A stretch of DNA of 31,165 bases from JAFGPJ01 sp964439135 (GCA_964439135.1 CAYTNN010000024.1:1-31165), one strand, 5' to 3'; counted from the first letter of the stretch, positions 15,774 to 25,364 are shown. Notes: a model not told the origin generated them from the letters alone. Numbers and translations are program-made.

Positions 15774-18700
15774 CTACACCTTTACGGAAACACGTGGAGT
15801 CAAAAAATACAGCCATCTGCCGGCCGGCTTGTCTTTCAGAATGGCACAAGCGGCCCTGCTGTAAAGCTCCAACTGCCGGTGATAAAATCCGGCACGCTCC
15901 TGGGCCTGCCCTGCCGTTATCTTATCGGTTTTGAAATCTATTACGACCAGGCCCTGAGCCGTACGAACCAGCAGATCAATGATGCCCTGGACGACAATCG
16001 TATCTTCCGCCGCAGACGAATTCTCCCAACCAGACGCCGGAAGAGCGAAAGTAAACGGCCATTCACGCCAAATCTTATTGGCCGGATCGAATATCAACCT
16101 GCCCTGCTCAGTTTCGAAAAATGTCAGAATCGATTCGACGTCGATTTGCCCGACAACGGCCGGAATGATTGCTCCGTCCGCCTGAAGCTTTTCTATCGTT
16201 TTCTCAACCGATTCTCTCGTGACTGGCCCGGCCAAATCGAGCTTCGAGATTACAAGATGCGTAGCAGTGCCGATGAGCCGGCCATCGAGAGGCTCGCCCG
16301 AATCCGGCTCGGCTGTTATCAAAACACGCGGCCGGCGATCAAGGGCACCGGAATAATCAAACTTCATGTATTCATCGTTGACGTGCGTCAATTGCGTCAC
16401 AGAACTTTTCGCCGGCAGGTGTGCTGCATCTGAAAACCGATAACGCCAGGCTAACGAATCCTTCACCTGGGCAAGCAGTTGGGGCTCTTGCTGCTTCCGG
16501 CGTGTTTTTTTCGAAGTCGTGGACGGCCGAGTCGATTTGCCGGCCTTAAGTCTCATGATAGTTTCGGCCAGTTGTTTCAGATCGGACCAGCCATGAAGCT
16601 TAAAACTAAATAAATCGTCGCCGACAGCCCGCTCCGCTAAACCGGTTTCAAACGCTTCATGCAGAATCTTTCGGCCGGAGAGTCCATAGAGGATCCATTC
16701 CAGTGGATTTCGGCAGGCACGAAGCTGCCAGTCAGGGACGGGCTTATCGCCAAAGAATAAACCATTTGAGATGATCTCCCGGCATTTTTTTTGCTTCTCC
16801 GAGGCAGTTAGAATAAGCCGTTCTTTTGCCCGTGTCGTCGCCACATAGAGGATTCGCATCTCCTCGGCCAGTCCCATGGAGGCCTTTTGCTCTTCGATGA
16901 CCTGGTGTGCAAGCGAGTTTAGTTTACTGTTCGACTCCCGGTCGATAATTTGCAGCCCCAGGGTATGATCCGCATCGATAAGGCAGTCCGCCTGGACATC
17001 CCTTTTATTAAACTGGCTTTCCAGCTCGGCTAAAAAGACAACCGGAAACTCAAGCCCTTTGCTTTTGTGAACGCTCAAAATTCGAACGGCATTACCCGCC
17101 GAAGACTGCGGCTCGGCCGGTGCCCAATCCTGCCCGGCTTCCTGAAGCTTTTCAATAAATTCAACGAACCGCGTAAGCGAAGGTACGCCGGCGCTGCTGG
17201 CAAAGCCCTCATACTGGATTGCCCTGTCGTGAAGCTTGAGAAGATTCGCCCGGCGCGCCTGGCCGTTCGGCAAAGCCGAGACAAACGATAAGAAATCGGT
17301 CTGGCGATATATCCGCCAGATCAAATCCGCCAGGTTGCCCCGCCTGGCAATCGTTCGCCATCGTTCAATCCGAGCAAGTATTTTTTCGAGCCGGCCGGCC
17401 AGTCCGTCGTCCGCGTCACCTTTACAATATTCGAGCACACAGTCATAGTAGCTTTTGTGCCGCTGCTGTGTTCTGTTGTGCAGCTTTATCTTTGCCAGAT
17501 CTGTGTCACTGACCTTGAAAAACGGGCTTCGCAGAACCGCAGCCAGTTCTATGTCCCGCTGTGGATTATCTAACACCTTCAGCAGAGCGACAAAATCACT
17601 GATTTCGGTCGCCTCGAAATATCCCGCAGTAGCCTGGCAGCTCACGGGCACGCCGGCCAGCCGGAATATTTCGACATAATCATTCGCTTTTTTGGCTAAC
17701 GACCGCATCAGGACGACAATGTCACGATATTCGACGTCACGCATAATTCCCTGCTGCAGGTCATTTACCTGAAACTCGGCTTTACCCGTATCGGCCCCCA
17801 CCATCTGCCTGATACGCCGGGCTATCATTGCCGCCTGAGTCTGGCGCGAGGTTACAAGATCCGGATTCTCATCTTCTAACTCTCCGGCTTGCTGTCCCTG
17901 TGAATCCCGGCTATTGCCGATTTTGTCAAGTATGTGGAACTCGATAATATTTTTCCTGCCGCCCGGTGCCTGAGGTTCGGATTTATCCGACGGAGCAGGC
18001 TTCAATCGGGAAGATTCGTCGTAGTCAATCTTAGTGAAAGATTCCGTCATGATTCGAGAGAATATCTCGTTTACGAAATCGAGTATCCCTTTCGTTGAGC
18101 GGAAATTCACATTGAGATCGACACGCAAGCTGACCGGGGCATTCCTGGGATCGGACGAAGCCAATTTTACCTGATCGAGGAAAATATCCGGCATAGCCCC
18201 CCGAAATGCATAGATACTTTGTTTGCCGTCACCGACCCCCAGGATATTCCCGCCGGGACTTAGCATATCGAGTATCCGCTTCTGGACGGCGTTGATATCC
18301 TGATATTCGTCAACAGCTATATGTTTGTACTTCTGCCGAAGCGCCAATGCCGTTTGCGAAGGAACCGGCTCATCAGCCGAGGAGGTCTGGTCGCTCAGGA
18401 GCCTCAAAGCATAATGTTCGAGGTCGGCGAAATCCAGGCAGTTAACCGCCCGCTTGGCTTTGCCGTATAGCTGATCGAATTTCTTAACAAGCTCAACGAG
18501 CACACCCGTTTGCGATCCAACCAGGCCGCCAAACCTGTCAAGATAACCGGGATTTACGATTGAAAGCTCAGAAAGCTCTGCGAATACATCTACGGCACTT
18601 TTGACTGTACTCTGAATAAGAGCGGCAATCGGCTCCGGCAGACCTTTGGGTTTACGCGTTGTGGGCTTTTGGAAACTCCTTATCGCCTCGGCACACTTGT

Positions 18701-19514
18701 CCCAATCGCCGGCATTCAATATCTCGATACATTTTGCAACAGGCGCAACATGACTGCCCTGCAGTTTCTCATCCCAGCCGGCATCGCCGCCTTCATTTTC
18801 GCAGAGTCTCCTGGCGTGGTTAAGTTTTTCGAGAATGCTCTGCAGCCTGGCGGCAACGATTTCTTTCTGTTTTTCGCCCAGGTCGGTTGTAAAAGGATTG
18901 GTGACTTCTGCAAGCCGTGCCGCCTTTTCGTACCACTTCTCGCGTGAAATAACACCATCCAGAAAATCGCTAAGCTCAATGATTCGAGTCAGAAAACCAT
19001 CATTGGTACGAAGGTCCCGCCGGTACAAAAGCTGCTCGAGAGGTCCCCGGATGCTGTTTTCCTGCCAGAGATGGTCGATAGTCTTTTCGAGCACTTCTGT
19101 TTTGAGCAGCTTCTGTTCGTCGGCATCAATGACACCGAACGTCGGATCCAGGCCGAGCCTGTAGAAATACTCCGTGATGAGCCGTTTGCAGAACGAATGG
19201 ATCGTGCTTATATCGGCGCTCTGGAGCAGCATGAGCTGGCGGCGAAGATGGTCATTCCGCTTTTCGAGAAATGCATCCCTCAACTGCCCGGCGATTCGCA
19301 AACGCATCTGTTCGGCGGCAGCTTCGGTAAAAGTCAGCACGAGAATGCTCCTGACATCGGGACATATGGATTTGTCGGATATGATGTTGACACATCTGCC
19401 CGACAGCACGGCAGTTTTCCCGGTGCCTGCCGAGGCTGTCACCACAACATCGCTGCCGCGTGCGTCAATCGCACGTTTCTGCTGATCGGTCCATTCTATC
19501 TTCTTCTCAGCCAT
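15774..19514 (-). CDS. addA: ATP-dependent helicase/nuclease subunit A (AddA)
   Basis: Helicase-nuclease subunit of AddAB, the RecBCD counterpart that resects double-strand ends to the Chi signal for RecA loading. I start it at the ATG at 19514 (1246 aa; GGGGGA just upstream), not at an in-frame TTG 21 bases earlier. SF1A helicase motifs: Walker A ASAGTGKT at 27-34, motif Ia LVLTFTEAAAEQMR, Walker B DEYQDINAVQ, GDGKQSIYAFRGA, and VHKSKGLEFPVVFLAE. The C-terminal PD-(D/E)XK nuclease is intact: GTATHLVISK, then GIIDLLV and VIDFKTDK, followed by RQLELYSRA. The ATG overlaps the end of addB (ATGGCTGA), so the two are coupled. Confidence 0.95.
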   Translation of the reverse strand: MAEKKIEWTDQQKRAIDARGSDVVVTASAGTGKTAVLSGRCVNIISDKSICPDVRSILVLTFTEAAAEQMRLRIAGQLRDAFLEKRNDHLRRQLMLLQSADISTIHSFCKRLITEYFYRLGLDPTFGVIDADEQKLLKTEVLEKTIDHLWQENSIRGPLEQLLYRRDLRTNDGFLTRIIELSDFLDGVISREKWYEKAARLAEVTNPFTTDLGEKQKEIVAARLQSILEKLNHARRLCENEGGDAGWDEKLQGSHVAPVAKCIEILNAGDWDKCAEAIRSFQKPTTRKPKGLPEPIAALIQSTVKSAVDVFAELSELSIVNPGYLDRFGGLVGSQTGVLVELVKKFDQLYGKAKRAVNCLDFADLEHYALRLLSDQTSSADEPVPSQTALALRQKYKHIAVDEYQDINAVQKRILDMLSPGGNILGVGDGKQSIYAFRGAMPDIFLDQVKLASSDPRNAPVSLRVDLNVNFRSTKGILDFVNEIFSRIMTESFTKIDYDESSRLKPAPSDKSEPQAPGGRKNIIEFHILDKIGNSRDSQGQQAGELEDENPDLVTSRQTQAAMIARRIRQMVGADTGKAEFQVNDLQQGIMRDVEYRDIVVLMRSLAKKANDYVEIFRLAGVPVSCQATAGYFEATEISDFVALLKVLDNPQRDIELAAVLRSPFFKVSDTDLAKIKLHNRTQQRHKSYYDCVLEYCKGDADDGLAGRLEKILARIERWRTIARRGNLADLIWRIYRQTDFLSFVSALPNGQARRANLLKLHDRAIQYEGFASSAGVPSLTRFVEFIEKLQEAGQDWAPAEPQSSAGNAVRILSVHKSKGLEFPVVFLAELESQFNKRDVQADCLIDADHTLGLQIIDRESNSKLNSLAHQVIEEQKASMGLAEEMRILYVATTRAKERLILTASEKQKKCREIISNGLFFGDKPVPDWQLRACRNPLEWILYGLSGRKILHEAFETGLAERAVGDDLFSFKLHGWSDLKQLAETIMRLKAGKSTRPSTTSKKTRRKQQEPQLLAQVKDSLAWRYRFSDAAHLPAKSSVTQLTHVNDEYMKFDYSGALDRRPRVLITAEPDSGEPLDGRLIGTATHLVISKLDLAGPVTRESVEKTIEKLQADGAIIPAVVGQIDVESILTFFETEQGRLIFDPANKIWREWPFTFALPASGWENSSAAEDTIVVQGIIDLLVRTAQGLVVIDFKTDKITAGQAQERAGFYHRQLELYSRAACAILKDKPAGRWLYFLTPRVSVKV

Positions 19515-22500
19515 CAATCCCCCCTGCTCTTTCAAGAACCCGTGACTTACTCAGCGATTCCAGAAAATTGTAGTCATTAATCTGCCAGTCGAACCGGCAG
19601 ACTGGCTTGTACTTGCAGTAACTGCACGGCGATACCTGGCCCAGGCGATATGGACCGGCGTCAATTTTGCCTGAAACAATCTCCTGAGCCAATTGAATGA
19701 TTCTTTGCCCGGCAAATCGCAGGAGCGATTCAAAATCGTTCGGCTTCAACGCCCCGCTTCTGGCGTAGTTTCCATATTGTTCGTCTTTGGCGGTGACACA
19801 GAAATTGTAGAACCTGCTCCAGCCGGAATCTGTTTGGCCGTCCAACTGCCGGTAGAATTCACCATTGAATATCCCTTTTGCCTTGTAGTCAAAGCTATCA
19901 CTTCTATCCGGCAGCTTGCCGAGTGTGGCCTTTTTAGGGCTTACCTCGATCGGCATATAAAATGCACCTGCCACGTTTTTATTGCCCGGGTTGTCTGCAT
20001 TACGGACAGCCAGCATGTAAATCGGGAGCTGCATATCAAGGCCATGGCAGAACTCCGGCCAGCTAAAGGATGTGTCTCGTCGTTTATAATCGAAAACAAG
20101 CGTAATCTTCTCGCCGCCAACGTCTGCAAAATCAAGCCGGTCGATCTTGCCGTCCAGCGACAGCACGCGTTTATCCGCCAGGACAAGCTCATAATCGCCG
20201 AGCGTATCGCGAGAGCCCCTTGCTTTCCCGAAAGATACCTCCGAGAACTTTGGCCTGAAACTTCCCGTCCGTACCATTTGAGCTATCGCCATAACGCAAT
20301 CTTCGAGAACCCTGCCGGCGGAATTTATGATGAACTCGTTATAGCCCCGGCGGCTGACAAAATTCGATATAAAAGAATCTTTCTTCGTAATTTTTTCAAT
20401 TTCTTCTCTCAGAAGCGTTACAAGCTCGCCATCATCGGTCCCCGCAAAATCTTTTCCTTCAGCGTTAAGCCGCTTCAACAAAGCATCAAGAACGCGGTGA
20501 TAGAAGCTTCCCAGATCCAGCGGCTCGAACTTGAATTCCTGCCGCTCTTTCAGCTCCAGCGTATACCGGGTGAAATACTGATACGGACATGCGGCAAAAG
20601 TTCCCAACCTTGTCGCCGAGCTTTTTATCCGCCGGCCGAAAAGTTCTTTGACGATATCCACATCCAGTGACGCCCGGTTATCGTAGCTGAGTGCATAAAG
20701 GACTTTCGAGCCCAGTTCCACAAGCTGCTCATCGGAACAAATCGCATCCAGCAGCTCGTCATATTGGCTGTTGTCCCCAACCTCGGGCATAAAACAATCC
20801 CTGCCAAGCCTGCTGCAGAGCAGGTCCGCAAGCTCGCCCTCGCTATGCACATTTTCGATATTGATTGCCTTACCTGCGATTGATTCCTCGCCAAGGTTTT
20901 CAAATAACGATTCGAGATCACCTATGAACTGCGAACGGGCAGCAGCAGCGCCTTTTTCGTCAACCGAAGGATACGTAATCCAAAGAAATTCCGAAGGCCG
21001 GGTAAAGGCGATATAAGCCAGATACTGTCGCTCGGCGAGAGTCTGGCCGGAAGTCGCCGCCAACTGGAAATCCGCCGATTCGGCTGCGATACGGTCATCG
21101 TCGGTCAGGATGCTGTCCGAAGAAACCGGCACTGGAAACTGCTTTTGTGTGGATCCGATTAAGAAAACCGCTCTTAAGTCGGGATGCCGGCTGCGCTCGA
21201 TGGAACCGACAAGCACCTGGTCCAGGGCCGGGGGAATGAACGCCAGCGTCAACTGGGAAAAGGCCGAATGAAGAATCGCAAGATAATCCTCCGCCTTCAT
21301 CGTTTGTCCGGCGAAGACCTCGACAAGCTCGTCAAATATATCGAGAAACTGATTGTAAAATTGCCGATGCTCATCAGCAGTGGCAAGGTCATTTTTCTCG
21401 TTGGCCTGCATTATCCAACCGCCAATCGTTTCTTTAACATCAAGCTGCTCAAGGAAATTGAAGATGGCCTGCGTGAACTCTTCGGCACCGAGCGATTTTG
21501 TCTGCTCATCAGCCGGGCACAGCCTGTCCCGCAGCTCCAGCAGGGGCCGGCTGATTTTCATGCGAATGTCATTGATCTGCGGCTCGTCAAACCGCTCATT
21601 GTCCGGCCCGGCAAAACGCCACGGATTGTCGCTCTGCCAGTCACGTACCGATATGCCGAACGCAAGACAGTAATTTTCCAGCAGATCTATATCGTAACTT
21701 TTTATGGGCACGAGATCGGCTTTAAGATAGGCGAAAATGTCGCCGTACATAAAGCCGCCGGTCACCGCCTGCAGGGCCGAAGAAACAAGCTGAACGACCG
21801 GATGGTGATTCAGCGGCCTTCGCTTATCAATAAAATACGGCACGCCGTAGTCTTCAAAATATGCCCTTATATAATGTTCGTACCGGTCGATATCCGACGC
21901 GATTACCGCCATGTCACGATATCTAAAATCTTTCTCCCTTACCAACTGACGTATCTGCCTGCCGACAAACTGAACTTCCGCCCGCTCATTCGGCGCTGAT
22001 ACGATGCGGATGTTATCCGACGCCGGCATTTTGGGTGCCTGAAGCTTAAAAACATTGCGTTCGACGTGGTCAAGCTCGCGGCATTGAGAGAACCTAATTG
22101 CCCGGCCAAGGATGAGCGGCTCATTCACTTTCAGCCTGCTCTTTTTGACAAGTTCGAAAAGGCTGCAGTAAACCCGCTCGGTCGGATTGAACAAGCCAAC
22201 ATCATCGAGCTTCCCGGTATCAGGATTCTTCAAGTCGATATTCAACGGATCCAGGCAAAGCGCGATGTGCGTATCTTTTACCATTTTCAGCAGCTCAGCG
22301 AGAATCGCAAACTCAACCATAGTAAAGCCGGCAAAGCCGTCGACCCACAACCTCGCACCTCTGGCCAGATTTGACGCCGATAGCGCACCGCAGGCACGCA
22401 TTAATTGAGCGTCGGGATCGATAAAATCGCCCTCGATGAATTTCAGATATTCACTGAAAACCAGGCCGATATCGGCGAATTTCAGTGCGGCTAAATGATA

Positions 22501-22947
22501 ACGCTCGTCTTTGGCCAATTCGCTCAGCAACATCTCAACATCATCGGGAGTTTTCGCATACTGGTATAGCTCCGTAATCGTCTGAGCCATTTGCCGGGAC
22601 AAGCCGGACCAGGCGGTTTCGGCGCCAAAGAGCTGTAGTTTACTCTGATTGTCACGCAGAATCCGGTGGACGACCATTTGCCGGCCGATGCGTGAAAGCC
22701 TGGGCATGGCGGTATTTTTGCCCAGCAGCAGGAATTGCAGCCGGTCGAATGAAAGCACGTGCAGCCTGCTGTAGCCGGCGATTCTTTCGTCGGCCAGGAT
22801 TGCCCGTTCCGCTTGGTAACTCGCCTGCTCGGGGACCAGCAGAATCAAGTCTTGCTCGCCCTGCTCGGCCAGTGCATCGACAATCGCCCGGATACAACAG
22901 CGGGTCTTTCCGGTACCGCTTCTGCCAAGAATAAACTGAACCGCCAT
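19507..22947 (-). CDS. addB: ATP-dependent nuclease subunit B (AddB)
   Basis: Partner of AddA; binds Chi and cuts the opposite strand. The 1146-aa protein starts with Walker A GRSGTGKT at 8-15, but the remaining helicase motifs are degenerate, as is normal for AddB. The C-terminal nuclease has GKIDRLDF, VFDYKRRDTSFSW and QLPIYMLAV. The iron-sulfur staple is complete: a first Cys in FAACPYQYFTRY and a C-terminal CSYCKYKPVC (Cx2Cx5C). The ATG at 22947 is preceded by AGGGACGG. It is the first gene of addB-addA-avtA; the 101 bases upstream to the anti-sigma gene hold no further gene. Confidence 0.94.
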   Translation of the reverse strand: MAVQFILGRSGTGKTRCCIRAIVDALAEQGEQDLILLVPEQASYQAERAILADERIAGYSRLHVLSFDRLQFLLLGKNTAMPRLSRIGRQMVVHRILRDNQSKLQLFGAETAWSGLSRQMAQTITELYQYAKTPDDVEMLLSELAKDERYHLAALKFADIGLVFSEYLKFIEGDFIDPDAQLMRACGALSASNLARGARLWVDGFAGFTMVEFAILAELLKMVKDTHIALCLDPLNIDLKNPDTGKLDDVGLFNPTERVYCSLFELVKKSRLKVNEPLILGRAIRFSQCRELDHVERNVFKLQAPKMPASDNIRIVSAPNERAEVQFVGRQIRQLVREKDFRYRDMAVIASDIDRYEHYIRAYFEDYGVPYFIDKRRPLNHHPVVQLVSSALQAVTGGFMYGDIFAYLKADLVPIKSYDIDLLENYCLAFGISVRDWQSDNPWRFAGPDNERFDEPQINDIRMKISRPLLELRDRLCPADEQTKSLGAEEFTQAIFNFLEQLDVKETIGGWIMQANEKNDLATADEHRQFYNQFLDIFDELVEVFAGQTMKAEDYLAILHSAFSQLTLAFIPPALDQVLVGSIERSRHPDLRAVFLIGSTQKQFPVPVSSDSILTDDDRIAAESADFQLAATSGQTLAERQYLAYIAFTRPSEFLWITYPSVDEKGAAAARSQFIGDLESLFENLGEESIAGKAINIENVHSEGELADLLCSRLGRDCFMPEVGDNSQYDELLDAICSDEQLVELGSKVLYALSYDNRASLDVDIVKELFGRRIKSSATRLGTFAACPYQYFTRYTLELKERQEFKFEPLDLGSFYHRVLDALLKRLNAEGKDFAGTDDGELVTLLREEIEKITKKDSFISNFVSRRGYNEFIINSAGRVLEDCVMAIAQMVRTGSFRPKFSEVSFGKARGSRDTLGDYELVLADKRVLSLDGKIDRLDFADVGGEKITLVFDYKRRDTSFSWPEFCHGLDMQLPIYMLAVRNADNPGNKNVAGAFYMPIEVSPKKATLGKLPDRSDSFDYKAKGIFNGEFYRQLDGQTDSGWSRFYNFCVTAKDEQYGNYARSGALKPNDFESLLRFAGQRIIQLAQEIVSGKIDAGPYRLGQVSPCSYCKYKPVCRFDWQINDYNFLESLSKSRVLERAGGIDG

Positions 22948-23048
22948 AGTGACCGTCCCTGATCTGAAATTAGTCTTTTGGCCACCTTTGTATCACAATC
23001 GGCGGTGGATTTCAACCTCAACAGGGAGAATGTTTGCCGGTTCGGATT

Positions 23049-23942
23049 TTATCTTTGGGCTCCCGGGGTGCCTATGGGTTCCGGGTCATTCTGCCGGCCG
23101 AATATATTTCGAATAATATCCTGAATTTCATCCTCGCTGGGATATGCGACGACAACTGATTTCTCAAATCCGTATTCATCTTCCGGGCTGGATTTCGCAT
23201 ACCATTCGATTTTCATGGGCAAATTGGTACGGTCTTCTGCAAAAACTCGCCACTTTCTATGCACAACCGATTGCGATTCTGTGCTTTTTACTATCCAGGT
23301 CAGTTCGTAAGCTTTAGTGCCGGGAACTGCAGCCGAGATTTCCCTATTGTCTATCCGGCTCCATCGGGCATCTGAAGGAATATCATTTTCATCCGGAAAG
23401 GGAACCATATCGGCTGATCCGGCCGTTGATTTGTCAAACTCGGCAAGCATCTGCTGGGTAATCGGTACGGTCTGAACAGCATTCGAAGACAGATACTTTA
23501 TCATCTTGACTCGATTTTTAGTATCCCACAGCGTATATTGTGCCTGATTGCCGAGTTCGGTTTTGAATAGTTTCACACCCAGGGACTCGGAAGCCCATAC
23601 CTGCTGATCCGGACTCGTTCGGCCCGCCTGGAATTTCGAGATATGGATATTTTGGATCTCGCTCAGGGCTCCGTAAATTCCTTTAATGTTAACCGTTTTT
23701 TCGGTCCGGTTGTTTACAAACAGAGCGAAAGCCAGCAGAATCATCGCCGCGACCGCAGCCGGCACGGCAAATCTGCTTCGTATAGTCATGCTCCAAATGC
23801 CGGTGCCTGTCATTGGCTGTTGCTTATGTACGGCTTTGCCGAGGGCCGCATAAGCGTCGTCAAGAATGCGCTTGTCCGTCTCGGCCCTGGTCGTCAGATT
23901 CAACTCGGCGATTGATCGCTCTATATTGTCCGCAGAACTCAT
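23049..23942 (-). CDS. Probable membrane-bound anti-sigma factor
   Basis: A 297-aa single-pass protein: cytoplasmic helical N-terminus (1-57), one membrane segment (VPAAVAAMILLAFALFV, about 60-76) and an extracytoplasmic beta-rich domain with LolA-like character (VWASESLGVKLFKTEL, KWRVFAEDRTNLPMKIEWY). The ATG overlaps the stop of the upstream ECF sigma gene as ATGA, the usual arrangement of sigma/anti-sigma pairs. The N-terminus lacks a zinc-binding HxxxCxxC motif, so it is not a classical ZAS-type anti-sigma. The role is inferred from position and topology; a general sensor protein is an alternative. Confidence 0.65.
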   Translation of the reverse strand: MSSADNIERSIAELNLTTRAETDKRILDDAYAALGKAVHKQQPMTGTGIWSMTIRSRFAVPAAVAAMILLAFALFVNNRTEKTVNIKGIYGALSEIQNIHISKFQAGRTSPDQQVWASESLGVKLFKTELGNQAQYTLWDTKNRVKMIKYLSSNAVQTVPITQQMLAEFDKSTAGSADMVPFPDENDIPSDARWSRIDNREISAAVPGTKAYELTWIVKSTESQSVVHRKWRVFAEDRTNLPMKIEWYAKSSPEDEYGFEKSVVVAYPSEDEIQDIIRNIFGRQNDPEPIGTPGAQR

Positions 23943-24481
23943 TTCTTCGCTCTCTCCTTCAGGATTGTCCGCATTTTGTCGAGCCCGTAACGGTATCTGC
24001 CCTGGACGGTGCTCAGCGGAATTCTCTGCATTCGGGCGATTTCCTTAAATTTCATCCCGCCGGTCAAATGCAGAACGATTGTTTCTCGCTGCTCAAACGG
24101 AAGCTGGGCCAATGCGTCGGTCAACCGCCCGGCATCTTCGCCAAATTCGGCCGACCGCACGGGCCCATCGGAATCCGAGGCCAACTGGCCCGCTTCTTCA
24201 AGCTCAACCAGATGATGCTTTTTTTTACGATACATATCACGCACCCGATTAATGACGCTGGCTGTTAAATAACTTTTCAAGCTGCCCCGGAGCTGGATAT
24301 TTCCGATGGTCCCGGCAAAGGAAACAAAGACATCGTGCAGAACATCCTCTGCGGCGAACGTATCATGCAGCATCGAAGCGGCTATTGTCAGCAGGTTATC
24401 TTTGTACTCCATATATATCCGACGCAGGGCATCATTGCTGCCTTGCTTGAGTTCCCATATTAGACGCTTCTCATCCAGCAT
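23939..24481 (-). CDS. ECF-type RNA polymerase sigma factor
   Basis: A 180-aa sigma-70-family protein with only regions 2 and 4. Region 2 spans about residues 10-85 (ALRRIYMEYKDNLLTIAASM, EDVLHDVFVSFA, LKSYLTASVINRVRDMYRKK). Region 4 spans about 118-175 (LAQLPFEQRETIVLHLTGGM, KEIARMQRIPLSTVQGRYRY), where the helix-turn-helix binds the -35 element. The linker is acidic. It would direct polymerase to a small regulon under control of the membrane protein encoded by the overlapping gene. The signal is unknown. Confidence 0.92.
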   Translation of the reverse strand: MLDEKRLIWELKQGSNDALRRIYMEYKDNLLTIAASMLHDTFAAEDVLHDVFVSFAGTIGNIQLRGSLKSYLTASVINRVRDMYRKKKHHLVELEEAGQLASDSDGPVRSAEFGEDAGRLTDALAQLPFEQRETIVLHLTGGMKFKEIARMQRIPLSTVQGRYRYGLDKMRTILKERAKK

Positions 24482-24550
24482 CTAAGTCCAGCCTAAAGAG
24501 CCTCGGAATCAGCTTACCTACTAATACGACGCAGTAGCACGAACTTTAAT

Positions 24551-24600
24551 CTATAAAAAATTGTTTCTTTCCGCCAGTTTTTATAGCCGAACGGCGGAAA
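24551..24600. promoter_or_regulatory. Interlocking inverted repeats, pseudoknot-like
   Basis: CTATAAAAA (24551-24559) is perfectly complementary to TTTTTATAG (24578-24586), and TTTCCGCC (24568-24575) to GGCGGAAA (24593-24600). The arms alternate, so they form either an H-type pseudoknot or two mutually exclusive hairpins. The element lies between the divergent sigma-factor gene and the small membrane peptide gene. Confidence 0.45.
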
Positions 24601-24727
24601 AGAAGTCTATAACGATAAATATTTACTTGATTTTCGATGAAAATGAGCGTAAAAATCTCAGCTTAAAGAGTTTTTTTAAGAAAGCTCTGCCGAATATAAA
24701 CTTTATAAACAGGGAGCTAAAATTGCC

Positions 24728-24826
24728 ATGGCGGCTGTGTTGATAGGTCCACAGGAAGTGATTGTAATCATGGTAGTCACCGCTATCGTGGTCCTTTTGA
24801 TGGTCCGAAGCCGAAAACGCCGGTGA
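24728..24826 (+). CDS. Small membrane peptide (32 aa), TatA-helix-like
   Basis: ATG at 24728 follows AGGGAG (24711-24716) with an 11-base spacer. The product reads MAAVLIGPQEVIVIMVV, continues with hydrophobic TAIVVLLMV and ends in RSRKRR: one membrane helix with a strongly basic end. The I-G-P-x-E-hydrophobic start recalls the N-terminal membrane helix of TatA, but the TatA amphipathic helix and its FG hinge are missing. The stop at 24824 is 23 bases before the convergent ArfB gene. It is too short for standard gene calling, so the call rests on composition and ribosome site. Confidence 0.45.
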   Translation: MAAVLIGPQEVIVIMVVTAIVVLLMVRSRKRR

Positions 24827-24848
24827 TTCTCTCTTTTCTGTCGCTGCC

Positions 24849-25283
24849 CTAATCTGTGAAATCCCCGGACAGGTTCTTCGTTGACCTCTGCCGCTTTAAC
24901 ATGCTTCTCCGCTTCTTTTCCTCCAATCGCCGCTTCTTCGCTGCATACGAAACCTTACTTTTTTTCCGAATGGGCCTGGTTTTCAAAGCGTCAGTGAGTA
25001 ATTGTTGCAATCGCTCGACGGCGGCGTTTCGATTTGCCCTCTGTGTTCTGAATTTTTGCGAGACAACTCTCAGCACGCCATTCTTGTCGGAACGCGTCGC
25101 CAGGCGAGCGAGTATCCTCTGCTTTTGCCAATCGGAGAGATTTCTGCAATTAGCCACATCGAAAAACAGCGTAATCCGGGTATTGACCTTGTTGATATTC
25201 TGCCCCCCCGGCCCGCTGCTCCGAGAGGCCTTGAATACAAACTCATCGGCATTTATAAATGTGTCACGCGTTATTTCAATCAT
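24849..25283 (-). CDS. arfB: Alternative ribosome-rescue factor ArfB (peptidyl-tRNA hydrolase, YaeJ type)
   Basis: Frees ribosomes stalled without a stop codon. The 144-aa protein has the release-factor GGQ motif at 26-28 within SSGPGGQNINKVNTRI, lacks the codon-recognition domains of RF1/RF2, and ends in a long basic tail (KKSKVSYAAKKRRLEEKKRR...) that in this family inserts into the empty mRNA channel. The length fits ArfB. ATG at 25283 has only a weak ribosome site. It is transcribed divergently from the RraA-family gene, with 187 bases between the two starts. Confidence 0.93.
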   Translation of the reverse strand: MIEITRDTFINADEFVFKASRSSGPGGQNINKVNTRITLFFDVANCRNLSDWQKQRILARLATRSDKNGVLRVVSQKFRTQRANRNAAVERLQQLLTDALKTRPIRKKSKVSYAAKKRRLEEKKRRSMLKRQRSTKNLSGDFTD

Positions 25284-25364
25284 CGCTTTTGCTTATTAAT
25301 TATCCGGTTTTCCATACTGTGCCAACCTACCTGAATATCTTGAAATAATCAAGAACTTCCCTTT

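Noticed and set aside
15258..16433. Long open frame (391 codons) on the + strand
   Set aside because: It lies antisense to avtA and addA, which have clear family motifs; the product has no recognisable motif and is rich in Arg and Leu, as expected of an antisense shadow.
19693..21999. Two long + strand open frames opposite addB
   Set aside because: Both are antisense to well-supported addB motifs and have no ribosome site or family resemblance.
24561..24743. 60-codon + strand frame overlapping the pseudoknot-like element
   Set aside because: It appears to need a non-ATG start, has no ribosome site, and is AT-rich random-looking sequence.
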